Source: an uncultured Oscillospiraceae bacterium | GTDB lineage: Bacteria > Bacillota > Clostridia > Oscillospirales > Ruminococcaceae | DNA length: 43,244 nt | Reading direction: 5' to 3' | Assembly: GCA_910579125.1 (NCBI GenBank) | Contig: CAJTTH010000003.1 | Location: forward strand, 80,490 to 123,733 | Shown: positions 34,485 to 43,244 of the stretch, one piece after another | Position numbering within the stretch: the stretch's first letter is position 1 | Layout: each line of letters opens with the position of its first letter | Made by a program: the position numbers and the translations under genes | Notes under the pieces: model-generated | The model's input: the letters and a program-made list of their open reading frames with translations, nothing else | Told to the model about the DNA's origin: nothing | Databases searched by the model: none

Positions 34485-35957
34485 ATGAAAAATGTAACCG
34501 AGCAACTGATCTTATCGCTTGCCCCGAACTCCGCCGCGGCGGCGAACGGCAAGAAAATTTCCAAGAGCGGCGGCTTTCAGAAGCTGTACCGTTCCGAGGA
34601 CGATACGCTGTACATGGGCGAATGCAAGGGTTCGGGCAAGAACCCCTACATAACCTCTGCGGATTACATCGACCCCGACCATCCGGTATTCCGCTGCTCG
34701 TGCCCGTCGCGGCAGTTTCCATGCAAGCACTCGCTGGGACTGCTGTACGAGATGATGTCCGACAAAAAATTCGAGATATGTGAGATACCCGAGGATATTC
34801 AGCGCAAGCGCGGCAAGATAGCGGCTAAATCCGCGCCCGCAAAGGCTCCCGAGGATATGACCCCCGAGGAGCTTGAAAAAGCCGAGAAGAAAAAAGCGTC
34901 GGCGGCGAAATCCGCAAAATCCGCGAAAAAGAAGAAGCTACAGAAACAGCTCGAGGGTCTGGACTTGGTCGAAAAGGCGGTCAAGGACTTGGTTGCGGCG
35001 GGTCTGGGAACAATGGGCGGCGCTTCTCTGCCGACCTATCAGAACCTCTCAAAGCAGCTCGGCGACTACTACCTCAACGGTCCGCAGCGGCTGTTCAACC
35101 GCCTGATGATCGAGATCACCGAGTTTCAGAGGGATAACCTCGAAATGCACTACGACAACGCGATTGACACGCTCGAAAAGCTGTATTCGCTTATCAAGAA
35201 ATCCCGCGCGTACATAAATGAAAAAATCGAAAACGACGACGTTGCGAACGACGATACCATACTCTACGAAGAGCTTGGCGGCAACTGGAAGCTCTCGGAG
35301 CTTGAAGCGCTCGGCAAGTGCAAAAAGGACGCGCACATGGCGCAGTTGTCGTTCTGGGTGACGTTTGACGAAGCGCGCAAGGAGTACGTCGACACGGGCG
35401 CTTGGTGTGACCTTGATGACGGCAATATTTATCTGACAAAGAACTTCCGTCCGCTGAAGTCGCTGAAATACGTCAAGGCGGAAGATTCTGTCTTCGGGGC
35501 GGCGGACATTCCCTCAATGGCGATATATCCGGGCGAGATAAATCCGCGCGTCCGTTGGGACGGCGCGTCGCTGCGCGAGCTTAACGGCGGCGATTACGAC
35601 AAAATACGCTCGCTCGCCGCGCCCTCGGTCTCCGCTGAATTAAAGTTTATCAAAAATAAATTGCAGAACGCTATGGCAAGCCCGATACTGTACAAGCCGG
35701 TTGCGTTCTCGAAGATCGGAAAATGTGAGGACGGCACCGCGCTTAAAACAAAAAACGGCGATACCGTACTGCTTGAGGACTTTCCCGAGCTTGAACCTAC
35801 TGTTGCGCGGCTGGAAATACTCCCGAACGCGAAGCTCACCGAAAACGGCGTTATGCTCTGCGGTTTCTGGTTCAACGGGGAAAAGCGCAGAATTTCCGCG
35901 CAGCCGCTCTGCATTATTCCCGACAGTGAAAATACCGTTTTAAGGCTGTTGTACTAA
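34485..35957 (+). CDS. SWIM zinc-finger protein
   Basis: A 490-residue protein with a SWIM zinc finger near the start: Cys71, Cys73, Cys80 and His82 (CSCPSRQFPCKH). The domain is known to bind DNA or protein. A Lys/Ala-rich linker with coiled-coil character covers about residues 109-150 (EELEKAEKKKASAAKSAKSA). The rest is a large domain rich in helices at first and strands at the end, with no match I recognise. SWIM proteins are regular members of clusters with MoxR-type AAA+ and DUF5682 proteins, which is what follows here. It starts after an AAGGAG site overlapping the end of the LRR gene. Confidence 0.9.
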   Translation: MKNVTEQLILSLAPNSAAAANGKKISKSGGFQKLYRSEDDTLYMGECKGSGKNPYITSADYIDPDHPVFRCSCPSRQFPCKHSLGLLYEMMSDKKFEICEIPEDIQRKRGKIAAKSAPAKAPEDMTPEELEKAEKKKASAAKSAKSAKKKKLQKQLEGLDLVEKAVKDLVAAGLGTMGGASLPTYQNLSKQLGDYYLNGPQRLFNRLMIEITEFQRDNLEMHYDNAIDTLEKLYSLIKKSRAYINEKIENDDVANDDTILYEELGGNWKLSELEALGKCKKDAHMAQLSFWVTFDEARKEYVDTGAWCDLDDGNIYLTKNFRPLKSLKYVKAEDSVFGAADIPSMAIYPGEINPRVRWDGASLRELNGGDYDKIRSLAAPSVSAELKFIKNKLQNAMASPILYKPVAFSKIGKCEDGTALKTKNGDTVLLEDFPELEPTVARLEILPNAKLTENGVMLCGFWFNGEKRRISAQPLCIIPDSENTVLRLLY

Positions 35958-35969
35958 GGAGGTATTGAA

Positions 35970-37802
35970 ATGGATATCACTCCTGTTTATGAATTAAAAA
36001 CACGTCTGCGCGCGGCTATGATTGCGGGAACAAATCTGCTGTCCGAAGATTTCCGTCTGAAAAAGGCGGCGGAGGGCTTTGCGGCGCTTTCGGGGAGTTC
36101 TCCCGTATTCGCCAAAATAAACGCTATGACCGAAAGGCTGCTCTCTGAAAACTCACCCGAATGCTTATTGGACACGATAACGCTTGTGGACGCGGTCATC
36201 ACAACTCTGGGTACTGCCGAGGTCAAGGGCGAACTTGTGGATCTGCCCGATAACGGCTGCTCTTCGGTTATCGTGAACGCGCCGTACTCGCGGTTATCGG
36301 CGGTTCTGGACGCGTTGACGACTTCGGGCGGCGGACAGTACAACGCGTTTATGGAGGTCAAGAATAACGATCCCGAGCTGCTGAACGACTACCGTGTTAA
36401 ACCCGCTCTGGTAAAAGGTCTGAGCGCATCCTACTCCGAGTTTGCGGACGAGGTTGCTTCAACGCTTACGGATATGGGCAAGGATATGCTCCCGCTGCTG
36501 AAACGCGGTTTCGACCCTAAGGGAAAAAAGGATATGCTCAGACGAGCGGAAGTAATTGAAAATCTCGGCGGCGCGGAGGAGAACGAATTCTATCTCGAAC
36601 AGCTTGAGAACGCCGAAAAGGATGTCCGCAAGGCGCTTATATACGCGCTCCGTCATGACGAGTGCAATATCGACAGGCTTATCGAGCTTGCCAAGACCGA
36701 AAAGGGCAAGTCGAAAACTGCGGCTCTGTACGCGCTGGCTTCGTTCGATAACGAAAAAGCCGCCGCTTTTATTGAGGAATACGCGAAAAAGAAACCCCTC
36801 GAAGTGATAGATATAATGGAGCAGACATCCTCAGAATGGTCGAGCAAGCTCACCGCGCGGCTTATCGACGAGCTGCTCGTCGACGACAAGGGAAACAAGA
36901 TAACGCTCTCGCAGGCGGCAAACGTCGAGAAGATTAAGCTGGGCTCCAAGACCGATTTCTGGCATCTCAACTCGGCAATGTTCGGAAAATTCGGCGAGGA
37001 TATCGAGAAAATATACCGCGAATTTGACAACAAGGACAAATTTATCCCAATGGACGTGCGGCTCGGCGACGCTATCCTCGAAACGGGTGACGAGGGGTTA
37101 AAAGCGCTTGCGCTCGAACTTAACGCGGGCAAAAACACAAAGGGCTGCTACGTTTACTCCGAGGCAATAGTGCGTCTGCTCGGCAAGGAGGACTGCTCAA
37201 AATGGGTGGAAGAACAGGTGCGCAAGGTAGATAAAAAAGAGTATGCGAGATCCAATGAAATGTTCAACACTCCGATAATCAAGGCAATAAGACTGATTGC
37301 GCTTAAGGACGGAAAATTCGTGCTTATGCAGCAGCATTACGACGTTATAAAGGACAGGTGGCACTACACCGTTTCTATACCTACGGAATATCCCGTAAGA
37401 GAAACGCTCACTGATATTTTCATAAAATACCCCGCAATATTTGATTCCATGCTAGCCGCATGGGCAGACCCCGAGGACAGGGCGTACTGCCAAAAGCTTG
37501 CGGACGTGTTTGTCGAACACGCGGTAAGCAAATCCTCAACCTATGCGGGAAGCCTTACTTATCTGAACAAGCTTGGTATTATCAATATTAAGGGGTTGGC
37601 GCTGCAATTTTGCAAAAATCACAACGATTACAACAAGTGGGCTGTAACGGGATTTTTCAACATACTTCCCGGAGATAACGAATACAAGCTCGCCGAAGCG
37701 CGTGAGCTTATTGAGCTTTGGCGTTCGGGCAAGCTGAAAACCGCAATGTCCGAAAACGACATAAATTATTTTGCTGAATGGGTGGAGACACGCTTCGCTT
37801 AA
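35970..37802 (+). CDS. HEAT-like helical repeat protein, copy 1 (DUF5691-like position)
   Basis: A 610-residue all-helical protein. Parts such as FYLEQLENAEKDVRKALIYALRH and TAALYALASFDNEKAAAFIEEYAKK look like HEAT-type repeats. In related clusters a DUF5691 protein lies between SWIM and AAA+ genes; the N-terminal RAAMIAGTNLL would fit that family loosely, but I cannot confirm it. No enzymatic motif is seen. An AGGAGG site precedes the ATG. It is followed by a clear paralogue, copy 2, that is nearly identical in the first ~130 residues. Confidence 0.8.
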   Translation: MDITPVYELKTRLRAAMIAGTNLLSEDFRLKKAAEGFAALSGSSPVFAKINAMTERLLSENSPECLLDTITLVDAVITTLGTAEVKGELVDLPDNGCSSVIVNAPYSRLSAVLDALTTSGGGQYNAFMEVKNNDPELLNDYRVKPALVKGLSASYSEFADEVASTLTDMGKDMLPLLKRGFDPKGKKDMLRRAEVIENLGGAEENEFYLEQLENAEKDVRKALIYALRHDECNIDRLIELAKTEKGKSKTAALYALASFDNEKAAAFIEEYAKKKPLEVIDIMEQTSSEWSSKLTARLIDELLVDDKGNKITLSQAANVEKIKLGSKTDFWHLNSAMFGKFGEDIEKIYREFDNKDKFIPMDVRLGDAILETGDEGLKALALELNAGKNTKGCYVYSEAIVRLLGKEDCSKWVEEQVRKVDKKEYARSNEMFNTPIIKAIRLIALKDGKFVLMQQHYDVIKDRWHYTVSIPTEYPVRETLTDIFIKYPAIFDSMLAAWADPEDRAYCQKLADVFVEHAVSKSSTYAGSLTYLNKLGIINIKGLALQFCKNHNDYNKWAVTGFFNILPGDNEYKLAEARELIELWRSGKLKTAMSENDINYFAEWVETRFA

Positions 37803-37823
37803 CAAACTAACGGAGGAATGATT

Positions 37824-39659
37824 TTGGATATTACACCGATTTTTGAACTCAGGTCGCGGCTGCGCGCGGCTATGATTGTGGGAACAAATCTGCTGGCTGA
37901 GGATTTCCGTCTGAAAAAGGCGACGGAGAGCTTTGCGGCGCTTTCGGGGAGTTCTCCCGTGTTCGCGAAAATAAACGCTATGACGGAAAAGCTGCTATCG
38001 GAAAACTCCCCCGAATGTCTGCTTGACACGATAACGCTTGTGGACGCAGTTATAACAACTCTCGGTATTGCCGAGGTCAAGGGCGAGATTGAACCTTTGC
38101 CGGACAACGGCTGCTCAGCAATTATCGTAAACGCGCCGTACTCGCGGCTTTCGGCGGTTATTAACGCGCTCATTTCTTCGGGCGGCGGACAGTACAACAC
38201 GGTCACCGCTGCGTGGAAAGAAACTCCCAAAATTTTTAACGATTACCGCGTCAGACCCGCTTTGGTGAAAGGTCTGGGTGCTTCCTACGCGGAGCTTGCG
38301 GATACCGCCGCCGATATTCTCAAGGAAACGGGAAAAGATGTAATTCCGCTGCTGAAAAGAGATTTCGACCCCAAGGGCAAAAAAGAGATGGTTCGGCGCT
38401 TAAATATCATCGAGGAATTGTGCGGCGCAGAGGAAAACGACTTCTATCTTGAACAGCTCGAAAACGCGGAAAAAGACGTGCGCAAGGCGCTTATTTACTT
38501 GCTCCGCCACGATGAAAAGAACATCGGCAAGCTCATAGAGCTTGTGAAAACCGAAAAGGGCAAGGCGAAAACCGCCGCGCTTGCCGCGCTGGTATCGTTC
38601 GACTGTAAACAGACCGAGGAGTTTTTTGCTGAATACGCGAAGAAAAAGCCCGTCGAGGTCATAGACATTCTTCACCGCGCGTCGTCCGATTGGACGAGCA
38701 GGCTTGCCGCGCGGCTTATCGGCGAACTTCTTGTGGACGACAAGGGAAACAAGATAACGCTGTCGCAGGCGGCGGAAACAAGCAAGGTCAGACTGAAAGC
38801 AAAGACGGATTTCTGGGCGTTTAACTCCGCGCTTTGGGGCAAGTACGGCGAGGACATCGAGAATATTTACCGCGAATTCAGATGCGAAAAAAACACGCCC
38901 ATAGCGGTAGGAATGGATATGCGGCTTGAGGAAACGATACTTGCGACAAACGACGAGGGCTTGAAAGCACTCGCAATGGAGCTTAACAACGCGCCCGAAA
39001 CCAAGGGCATATATGCAGGTGCGGAGGCGGCTGCGCGGTTTTTGAGCAAAGAGGACAGCACGGATTGGCTGGTGAAGCAGATAACCGAGGAGTATACGGA
39101 ACGCAAAAAGAGCAAACAGATGCTTGACAACAGCGGTATACTTAAAATTCTGCGGAAGATATTTTTCAAGGACGGGAAGTATTATCTGACAAACGCTTGC
39201 TACGACCCCATTAACGACAAGTGGCTTATAAACGAGCCGCGCGGGATTTTGCAGCCGTTAAAGGGCGCGGTTTCGGACGCGCTGATGAATTGTTCCTGCT
39301 GGGAATACGCAAGAATTCTGGGCGATTGGATAGATGAAAACGACAAGGAGTACTGCCAAAAGCTCGGCAATTACTTTTCAACGCTCAGCAGCACAATTAT
39401 CAGCATAGGCTTCCTTCTCGGTTACATTGCAAAATGCGGAATTGCCAACATTAAGGGGATTCTTGTGCGGGAATGTAAAATCCACACCTCCGGTACAACA
39501 GCTACGGTTCGTTGGCTGACGACAAATCTTCCGGGCAGCAAGGAATACAGGCTCACTGAAGTGCGGGAGCTTATCGAGCTTTTGAGGAGCGGAAAACTTG
39601 TAATGAAGAATGTTGACATTGAGGCTCTTTCCGCATGGGCGGAATCTGGAATGAATTAA
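37824..39659 (+). CDS. HEAT-like helical repeat protein, copy 2 (tandem paralogue)
   Basis: A 611-residue protein that aligns with copy 1 from end to end, with the closest match at the start (RLRAAMIVGTNLL and AINAM-type helices) and around EKDVRKALIYLLRHDEKNIGKLIELVKTEKGKAKTAALAAL, and more change in the last ~200 residues. I choose the TTG at 37824 as start: it lines up with the MDITP start of copy 1 and lies six bases after GGAGG, while the ATG at 37818 touches the ribosome site. It arose by tandem duplication and may form a hetero-pair with copy 1. Confidence 0.8.
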   Translation: MDITPIFELRSRLRAAMIVGTNLLAEDFRLKKATESFAALSGSSPVFAKINAMTEKLLSENSPECLLDTITLVDAVITTLGIAEVKGEIEPLPDNGCSAIIVNAPYSRLSAVINALISSGGGQYNTVTAAWKETPKIFNDYRVRPALVKGLGASYAELADTAADILKETGKDVIPLLKRDFDPKGKKEMVRRLNIIEELCGAEENDFYLEQLENAEKDVRKALIYLLRHDEKNIGKLIELVKTEKGKAKTAALAALVSFDCKQTEEFFAEYAKKKPVEVIDILHRASSDWTSRLAARLIGELLVDDKGNKITLSQAAETSKVRLKAKTDFWAFNSALWGKYGEDIENIYREFRCEKNTPIAVGMDMRLEETILATNDEGLKALAMELNNAPETKGIYAGAEAAARFLSKEDSTDWLVKQITEEYTERKKSKQMLDNSGILKILRKIFFKDGKYYLTNACYDPINDKWLINEPRGILQPLKGAVSDALMNCSCWEYARILGDWIDENDKEYCQKLGNYFSTLSSTIISIGFLLGYIAKCGIANIKGILVRECKIHTSGTTATVRWLTTNLPGSKEYRLTEVRELIELLRSGKLVMKNVDIEALSAWAESGMN

Positions 39660-39671
39660 GGAGAATGAAAA

Positions 39672-40757
39672 ATGGAACAACAGATATTAAGACTGCCTGC
39701 GGAGCAGCTTTTTGAGGTAGAACTGAACGCGCTTATCAAAGCCGAAACCGACCCCGTGCCGCAAGGCTGGAGAATGTCGCCGCGTTCGGTGAAAACCTAT
39801 ATATGCGGCGGAAAGGTCGGCAAGACTAAGATCACGCCGAAGTACATAGGTCACGAGCGGCTTGTCGAGATCGCAATATCGACGCTTGTCACCGACCGCG
39901 CTCTGCTGCTTATCGGCGAACCTGGCACGGCTAAAAGCTGGCTCTCGGAGCACCTCGCGGCGGCTATCAACGGCAATTCGGGACAGGTGATACAAGGCAC
40001 GGCGGGCACGACCGAGGAGCAGATACGCTATTCGTGGAACTACGCAATGCTTATCGCGAACGGCCCGAGCGAACAGGCAATGCTGAAAAGCCCCGTGTTC
40101 ACGGCTATGGAGACGGGAACGCTCGCGCGCGTCGAGGAAATATCGCGCTGCGCCTCCGAGGTTCAGGACACGCTTATCTCGCTGCTTTCCGAGAAACGCA
40201 TTTCCGTGCCCGAGCTTGCGATAGAAGTTCCCGCGAAAAAGGGATTTTCGATAATCGCGACCGCGAATACGCGCGACAAGGGCGTAAATGAGATGTCCGC
40301 CGCGCTTAAACGCCGTTTCAACATTGTCGTACTCCCCGCGCCCGAAACTCTCGAAGAGGAAATGGATATCGTAAAGACGCGCGTGGCGCAGCTTTCTGAG
40401 AACCTCGACCTCAACGCGGCGCTCCCCAAGGACGCAGTGATCGAAAAAATTTGCACTATTTTCCGCGAGCTGCGGCAAGGTGAAACTCTCGACAAAAAGC
40501 AAAAGGTGAAAGCTCCGGGCGGCGTGCTGTCGTCGGCGGAGGCCATTTCCCTGCTCTGCAACAGTATGGCGCTTTCGGGCAGCTTCGGAAACGGTGAGAT
40601 CTCCGACGAGGATATAGCGGCGGGCTTGCAGGGCGCTATCGTCAAGGACGACGACAAGGACGCGCTCGCGTGGAAAGAATACCTTGAAAACATAATGAAA
40701 AAGCGCGGCTCGTCGTGGAGCGGCTTGTACAAGGCGTGTCGGGAGCTGAACGAATGA
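39672..40757 (+). CDS. MoxR-type AAA+ ATPase
   Basis: A 361-residue AAA+ protein of the MoxR group, which act as chaperone-like motors. Walker A is GEPGTAKS (82-89). The Walker B site reads ARVEEISR with Glu155-Glu156 in place of Asp-Glu, a form I recall in this cluster type. Sensor 1 is in ATANTRDKG and the Arg finger region in ALKRRFNIV. The helical lid with APGGVLSSAEAISLL follows. It starts 12 bases after HEAT copy 2 and overlaps the DUF5682 gene by four bases (ATGA), so the two are made together. Confidence 0.92.
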   Translation: MEQQILRLPAEQLFEVELNALIKAETDPVPQGWRMSPRSVKTYICGGKVGKTKITPKYIGHERLVEIAISTLVTDRALLLIGEPGTAKSWLSEHLAAAINGNSGQVIQGTAGTTEEQIRYSWNYAMLIANGPSEQAMLKSPVFTAMETGTLARVEEISRCASEVQDTLISLLSEKRISVPELAIEVPAKKGFSIIATANTRDKGVNEMSAALKRRFNIVVLPAPETLEEEMDIVKTRVAQLSENLDLNAALPKDAVIEKICTIFRELRQGETLDKKQKVKAPGGVLSSAEAISLLCNSMALSGSFGNGEISDEDIAAGLQGAIVKDDDKDALAWKEYLENIMKKRGSSWSGLYKACRELNE

Positions 40758-43048
40758 GCGGCGTGAACTTTTTCGGAATACGCCACCTTTCTCCCGCAGG
40801 CGCGTTTTATCTGGAGAAATACCTCGACAGCGTAAAACCGAAGCTGGTGCTGATAGAAGCGCCGAGCGACTTTGCCGATACCGCAGACGATATCGTCCGC
40901 GCGGAAACAAAGCCGCCGTTCGCCGTTCTCGCCTACACCGACCACGCGCCCGTTCGGACGATCCTGTACCCGTTCGCGGAATATTCTCCCGAGTATCGGG
41001 CGATTTTGTGGTGTCACCAAAATCATGTTGAATTTCGGTTCATGGACTTGCCGTCGGACGTTTTTCTGGCGCTCTACGAAAAGCGTATCGCGGAGGAATT
41101 TGCCGAAAACGAGGACGGCGCAGTCGACGAGAGCATAGACGAAAACGCGGGCGATGAGCGTAAAATTTCCGTTTACGATAAACTTGACGAGCTTAGCGGC
41201 GAGGGTCACGACACGTTCTGGGAGCGCACTCTCGAACACTGCGCGGACTATGAAAGCTACCGCGAGGGCGCAAATCTGTTTGGCGCGAATATCCGCGAGT
41301 TCTCCGAAAAAACGGGGCGCGACCTTGAGGAAACACAGCTCCGCGAGACGTATATGCGCTGTTGCATACGCTCGGCGGTCGAGAACGGCACCGCTCCCGA
41401 GAGCATTGTTGCCGTCACGGGCGCGTATCACGTCGAGGGGCTGAAAACGTGGGAAACTCCCGAAAATGCTCCCGAGCTGCCGCACACAGGCAGTCTGCAC
41501 ACGCTTATGCCCTACTCCTATTACCGCCTGTCAACGCGCTCGGGGTACGGCGCCGGCAACAGCGCACCCGCCTATTTCGAGCTTATCTGGGAAAGTTATC
41601 GGCGCGGCGACCCGTCGTTTACGGCGAACGCGTATCTGAGCAAGATCGCTGAAAAGCACCGCGCAAACGGAAACGCGGCATCGTCGGCGCAGATAATCGA
41701 GTCGGTTCGTCTGGCGAACTCTCTTGCGGAAATGCGCGGCGGAAAGGCTGTTCCCGCGCTGCGCGACCTCCGTGACGCGGCGGAGACCTGTATCGGCGAG
41801 GGCAGCTTTGCAGCGATAAGCGTCGCTGCCGCCGATACCGAGATCGGCACGAAGATCGGCGCGCTGCCTGAGGGCGTTTCGCGGACGAGTATCCAAGACG
41901 ATTTTTATCGGTTGTTAAAGGAGCTTAAACTTGAGAAATACCGCTCGGTGACGGCACAGGACTTACGGCTTGATCTGCGCGAAAATCTCCGTGTCAAGGG
42001 GGAGAAATCGGCATTTCTCGACCTGAACCGCTCGTTCTTTCTGCACAAGCTGAAAGTGCTCGGGATAACGTTCGCCGAACCGCGCATAAACGATCAGGAC
42101 AACGCGACGTGGAGCGAATCGTGGGTAATCTGTTGGACTCCCGAATCGGAAATTCAACTTGTGGAATCCGCGTTGCGCGGCGATACCGTGGAACTTGCCG
42201 CGTCGTTCGCGATAAAGGAAACGGTCGAAAAAGCAGCGAATATGTCCGAGGTCGCGGCAGCGGTCGAGGACGCGTTCCTGTGCGGAATGCCGACTGCCGC
42301 AAGCTACGCGGTGAGCGTCTTGCAGGCAATGGCGGTCGACGCAGCATCGTTTGAGGATCTGGCAAAAACGGCGTTTCGTCTCTCGTCGATCGTCACCTAC
42401 GGCGACATCAGAAAAGCCGACAGTGCGCCGCTTGTACCCATTTTGCAGCAGATATACTACCGCGCGTGCCTTATTCTGCCCGTCTCGTGCGTTTGCGATG
42501 ACAACGCTTCGCAGTTGATTTCCGAGGCGATGAACCAACTTAATTCCGTGGAACTGGCACAGGAATTTCTCGAAACGGAAAACTGGCTGAACACGCTGAA
42601 ACAGGTCGCGCAGCGCGACGATCTGAACACGCGGCTGTCGGGATTTGCGGCGGCAGTGCTGCTCGAACGCAGTCAAATGACGAACGACGAGCTGAAGATC
42701 GAAGTATCGCGGCGGCTGTCAAAGGGCGTTCCCGCCGATCTGGGCGCGGGGTGGTTCGAGGGCTTGACGCTCAAAAACCGCTACGGGTTGATAGCGCGTT
42801 TGTCGCTCTGGGAGAGCCTTGACGAGTACATTCAATCGCTCGACGATGAGGAATTCAAGAGGGCGCTGGTGTTTTTGCGCCGCGCGTTCGCGGATTTCTC
42901 CTCGGGCGAAAAGGACAGTATCGCGGAAAATCTCGGCGAAATATGGGGACTTAACGGCGCAGAGGTAAGCGAGGTCGTCAACGCCGTACTCGATACCGCA
43001 TCGCAGGAGCAGATCGCGGCTCTGGACGATTTCGATTTTGATATATGA
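40754..43048 (+). CDS. DUF5682-type protein
   Basis: A 764-residue cytosolic protein. The start FFGIRHLSPAGAFYLEKYL, followed by KPKLVLIEAPSDF (Glu35) and later AVTGAYHVEGL (His226), matches DUF5682 and its wider EreA/ChaN/TraB-like fold, where paired Glu and His residues form a hydrolase-type site. A long helical C-terminal half (from ~450) has no known domain. The ATG at 40754 overlaps the MoxR stop; the frame is open 13 codons further up but inside moxR. In known clusters it is the likely client or effector of the MoxR ATPase. Confidence 0.85.
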   Translation: MSGVNFFGIRHLSPAGAFYLEKYLDSVKPKLVLIEAPSDFADTADDIVRAETKPPFAVLAYTDHAPVRTILYPFAEYSPEYRAILWCHQNHVEFRFMDLPSDVFLALYEKRIAEEFAENEDGAVDESIDENAGDERKISVYDKLDELSGEGHDTFWERTLEHCADYESYREGANLFGANIREFSEKTGRDLEETQLRETYMRCCIRSAVENGTAPESIVAVTGAYHVEGLKTWETPENAPELPHTGSLHTLMPYSYYRLSTRSGYGAGNSAPAYFELIWESYRRGDPSFTANAYLSKIAEKHRANGNAASSAQIIESVRLANSLAEMRGGKAVPALRDLRDAAETCIGEGSFAAISVAAADTEIGTKIGALPEGVSRTSIQDDFYRLLKELKLEKYRSVTAQDLRLDLRENLRVKGEKSAFLDLNRSFFLHKLKVLGITFAEPRINDQDNATWSESWVICWTPESEIQLVESALRGDTVELAASFAIKETVEKAANMSEVAAAVEDAFLCGMPTAASYAVSVLQAMAVDAASFEDLAKTAFRLSSIVTYGDIRKADSAPLVPILQQIYYRACLILPVSCVCDDNASQLISEAMNQLNSVELAQEFLETENWLNTLKQVAQRDDLNTRLSGFAAAVLLERSQMTNDELKIEVSRRLSKGVPADLGAGWFEGLTLKNRYGLIARLSLWESLDEYIQSLDDEEFKRALVFLRRAFADFSSGEKDSIAENLGEIWGLNGAEVSEVVNAVLDTASQEQIAALDDFDFDI

Positions 43049-43058
43049 GGTACACAGA

Positions 43059-43244
43059 ATGGACGTTCTTGAAATTGTCTGCAAAGGCATAGACGACAAA
43101 GGGGGATTTCTGCGCGAGTTTACGGGGCGCGGCGAGGATATTTCGCCCGAATTTGTAATAAGCAATCTCTCCCCTAGCGCGAAAACCCTGCTTGTCACGC
43201 TTGAAGACGTTTTCCACCCGATAAAAAATTTTACGCACTGGATC
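43059..43244 (+). CDS. YbhB/YbcL-like PEBP (Raf-kinase-inhibitor-like) protein, partial
   Basis: The first 62 codons are present; the gene runs off the right edge. EDISPEFVISNLSPSAKTLLVTLED and HPIKNFTHWI match the phosphatidylethanolamine-binding-protein family, including the anion-pocket Asp-x-x-x-HP and the Thr-His-Trp segment. These are small cytosolic proteins with unknown ligand in bacteria. It lies 10 bases after the DUF5682 gene with GAGG before it, so it may be part of the operon, or the first gene of the next unit. Confidence 0.85.
   Translation, partial: MDVLEIVCKGIDDKGGFLREFTGRGEDISPEFVISNLSPSAKTLLVTLEDVFHPIKNFTHWI

Noticed and set aside
35970..39659. The tandem HEAT-like genes as an assembly duplication artefact
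   Set aside because: The copies differ at many sites, above all in the C-terminal third, so they are true paralogues.
39687..40910. Minus-strand frame of 407 codons over the MoxR gene
   Set aside because: The plus strand carries Walker A and other AAA+ motifs; the reverse frame is Arg-rich with no domain.
40163..41500. Minus-strand frame of 445 codons over the MoxR and DUF5682 genes
   Set aside because: It is antisense to clearly coding motifs (sensor 1, DUF5682 start) and has low-complexity Arg/Ser/Ala composition typical of a shadow.
1..43244. CRISPR arrays, insertion sequences, tRNA or rRNA genes, attachment sites
   Set aside because: No regular direct repeats with spacers, no transposase frames, and no tRNA or rRNA-like sequence were noticed on either strand.

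Overview
The window looks like a chromosomal segment of a low-to-mid-GC Clostridia bacterium (Bacillota, plausibly an Oscillospirales/Ruminococcaceae-like gut lineage; this placement is inferred). Supporting signs are the gene orders rplS-lepB-rbgA-rnhB-yraN, tig-clpP-clpX and cdaA-cdaR, A/G-rich ribosome binding sites, frequent TTG/GTG starts and sigma-A-type promoters with 17-bp spacers. No tRNA, rRNA, CRISPR array or insertion sequence was seen.

Region 1 (1-11020, plus strand) is an arginine biosynthesis unit: argH, argC (short type), argJ, argB, argD and argF. Together they give the acetylated ornithine route, the conversion to citrulline and the last lyase step; argG and carAB are not in view. 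Many small accessory genes are interleaved: a PfkB-type sugar kinase, an AT-rich SUKH-like protein, an MmcQ/YjbR protein, a zinc-ribbon-like protein, a TIGR04076-like protein, a TfoX C-terminal domain protein, a P-loop kinase broken by an in-frame TGA, a cupin and a GNAT acetyltransferase. A strong hairpin at 10992-11020 closes the unit.

Region 2 (11037-16749, minus strand) holds a three-gene unit: a P2-type ATPase homologue whose catalytic motifs are all degenerate, a DUF368 undecaprenyl-phosphate translocase and a membrane-anchored ComEC-like metallo-beta-lactamase protein. Next to it is an overlapping pair, an uncharacterised 304-residue protein followed by an MGMT-family protein.

Region 3 (16782-25686, minus strand) is housekeeping: tig-clpP-clpX with a terminator, and rplS-lepB-rbgA-rnhB-yraN-thrC-metallophosphoesterase. 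rplS has a leader of about 220 nt behind a good promoter, probably an L19 autoregulatory leader. A long structured inverted repeat lies between rplS and lepB.

Region 4 (25740-32668) has a ferredoxin-less RACo-like ASKHA protein divergent from trmL across back-to-back promoters. A kinase remnant, a DegV protein, the c-di-AMP pair cdaA-cdaR and an FAD-dependent oxidoreductase follow, ending at a perfect hairpin terminator.

Region 5 (32756-43244, plus strand) is the most unusual part. One consensus promoter drives a compact operon: a cytosolic leucine-rich-repeat protein, a SWIM zinc-finger protein, two tandem paralogous HEAT-like proteins of about 610 residues, a MoxR-type AAA+ ATPase and a DUF5682-type protein. 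A PEBP/Raf-kinase-inhibitor-like gene follows and runs off the edge. The core resembles the known SWIM/MoxR/DUF5682 clusters predicted to be NTP-dependent effector or conflict systems, but here it has an LRR protein at the front, a duplicated middle gene and no VWA gene in view.
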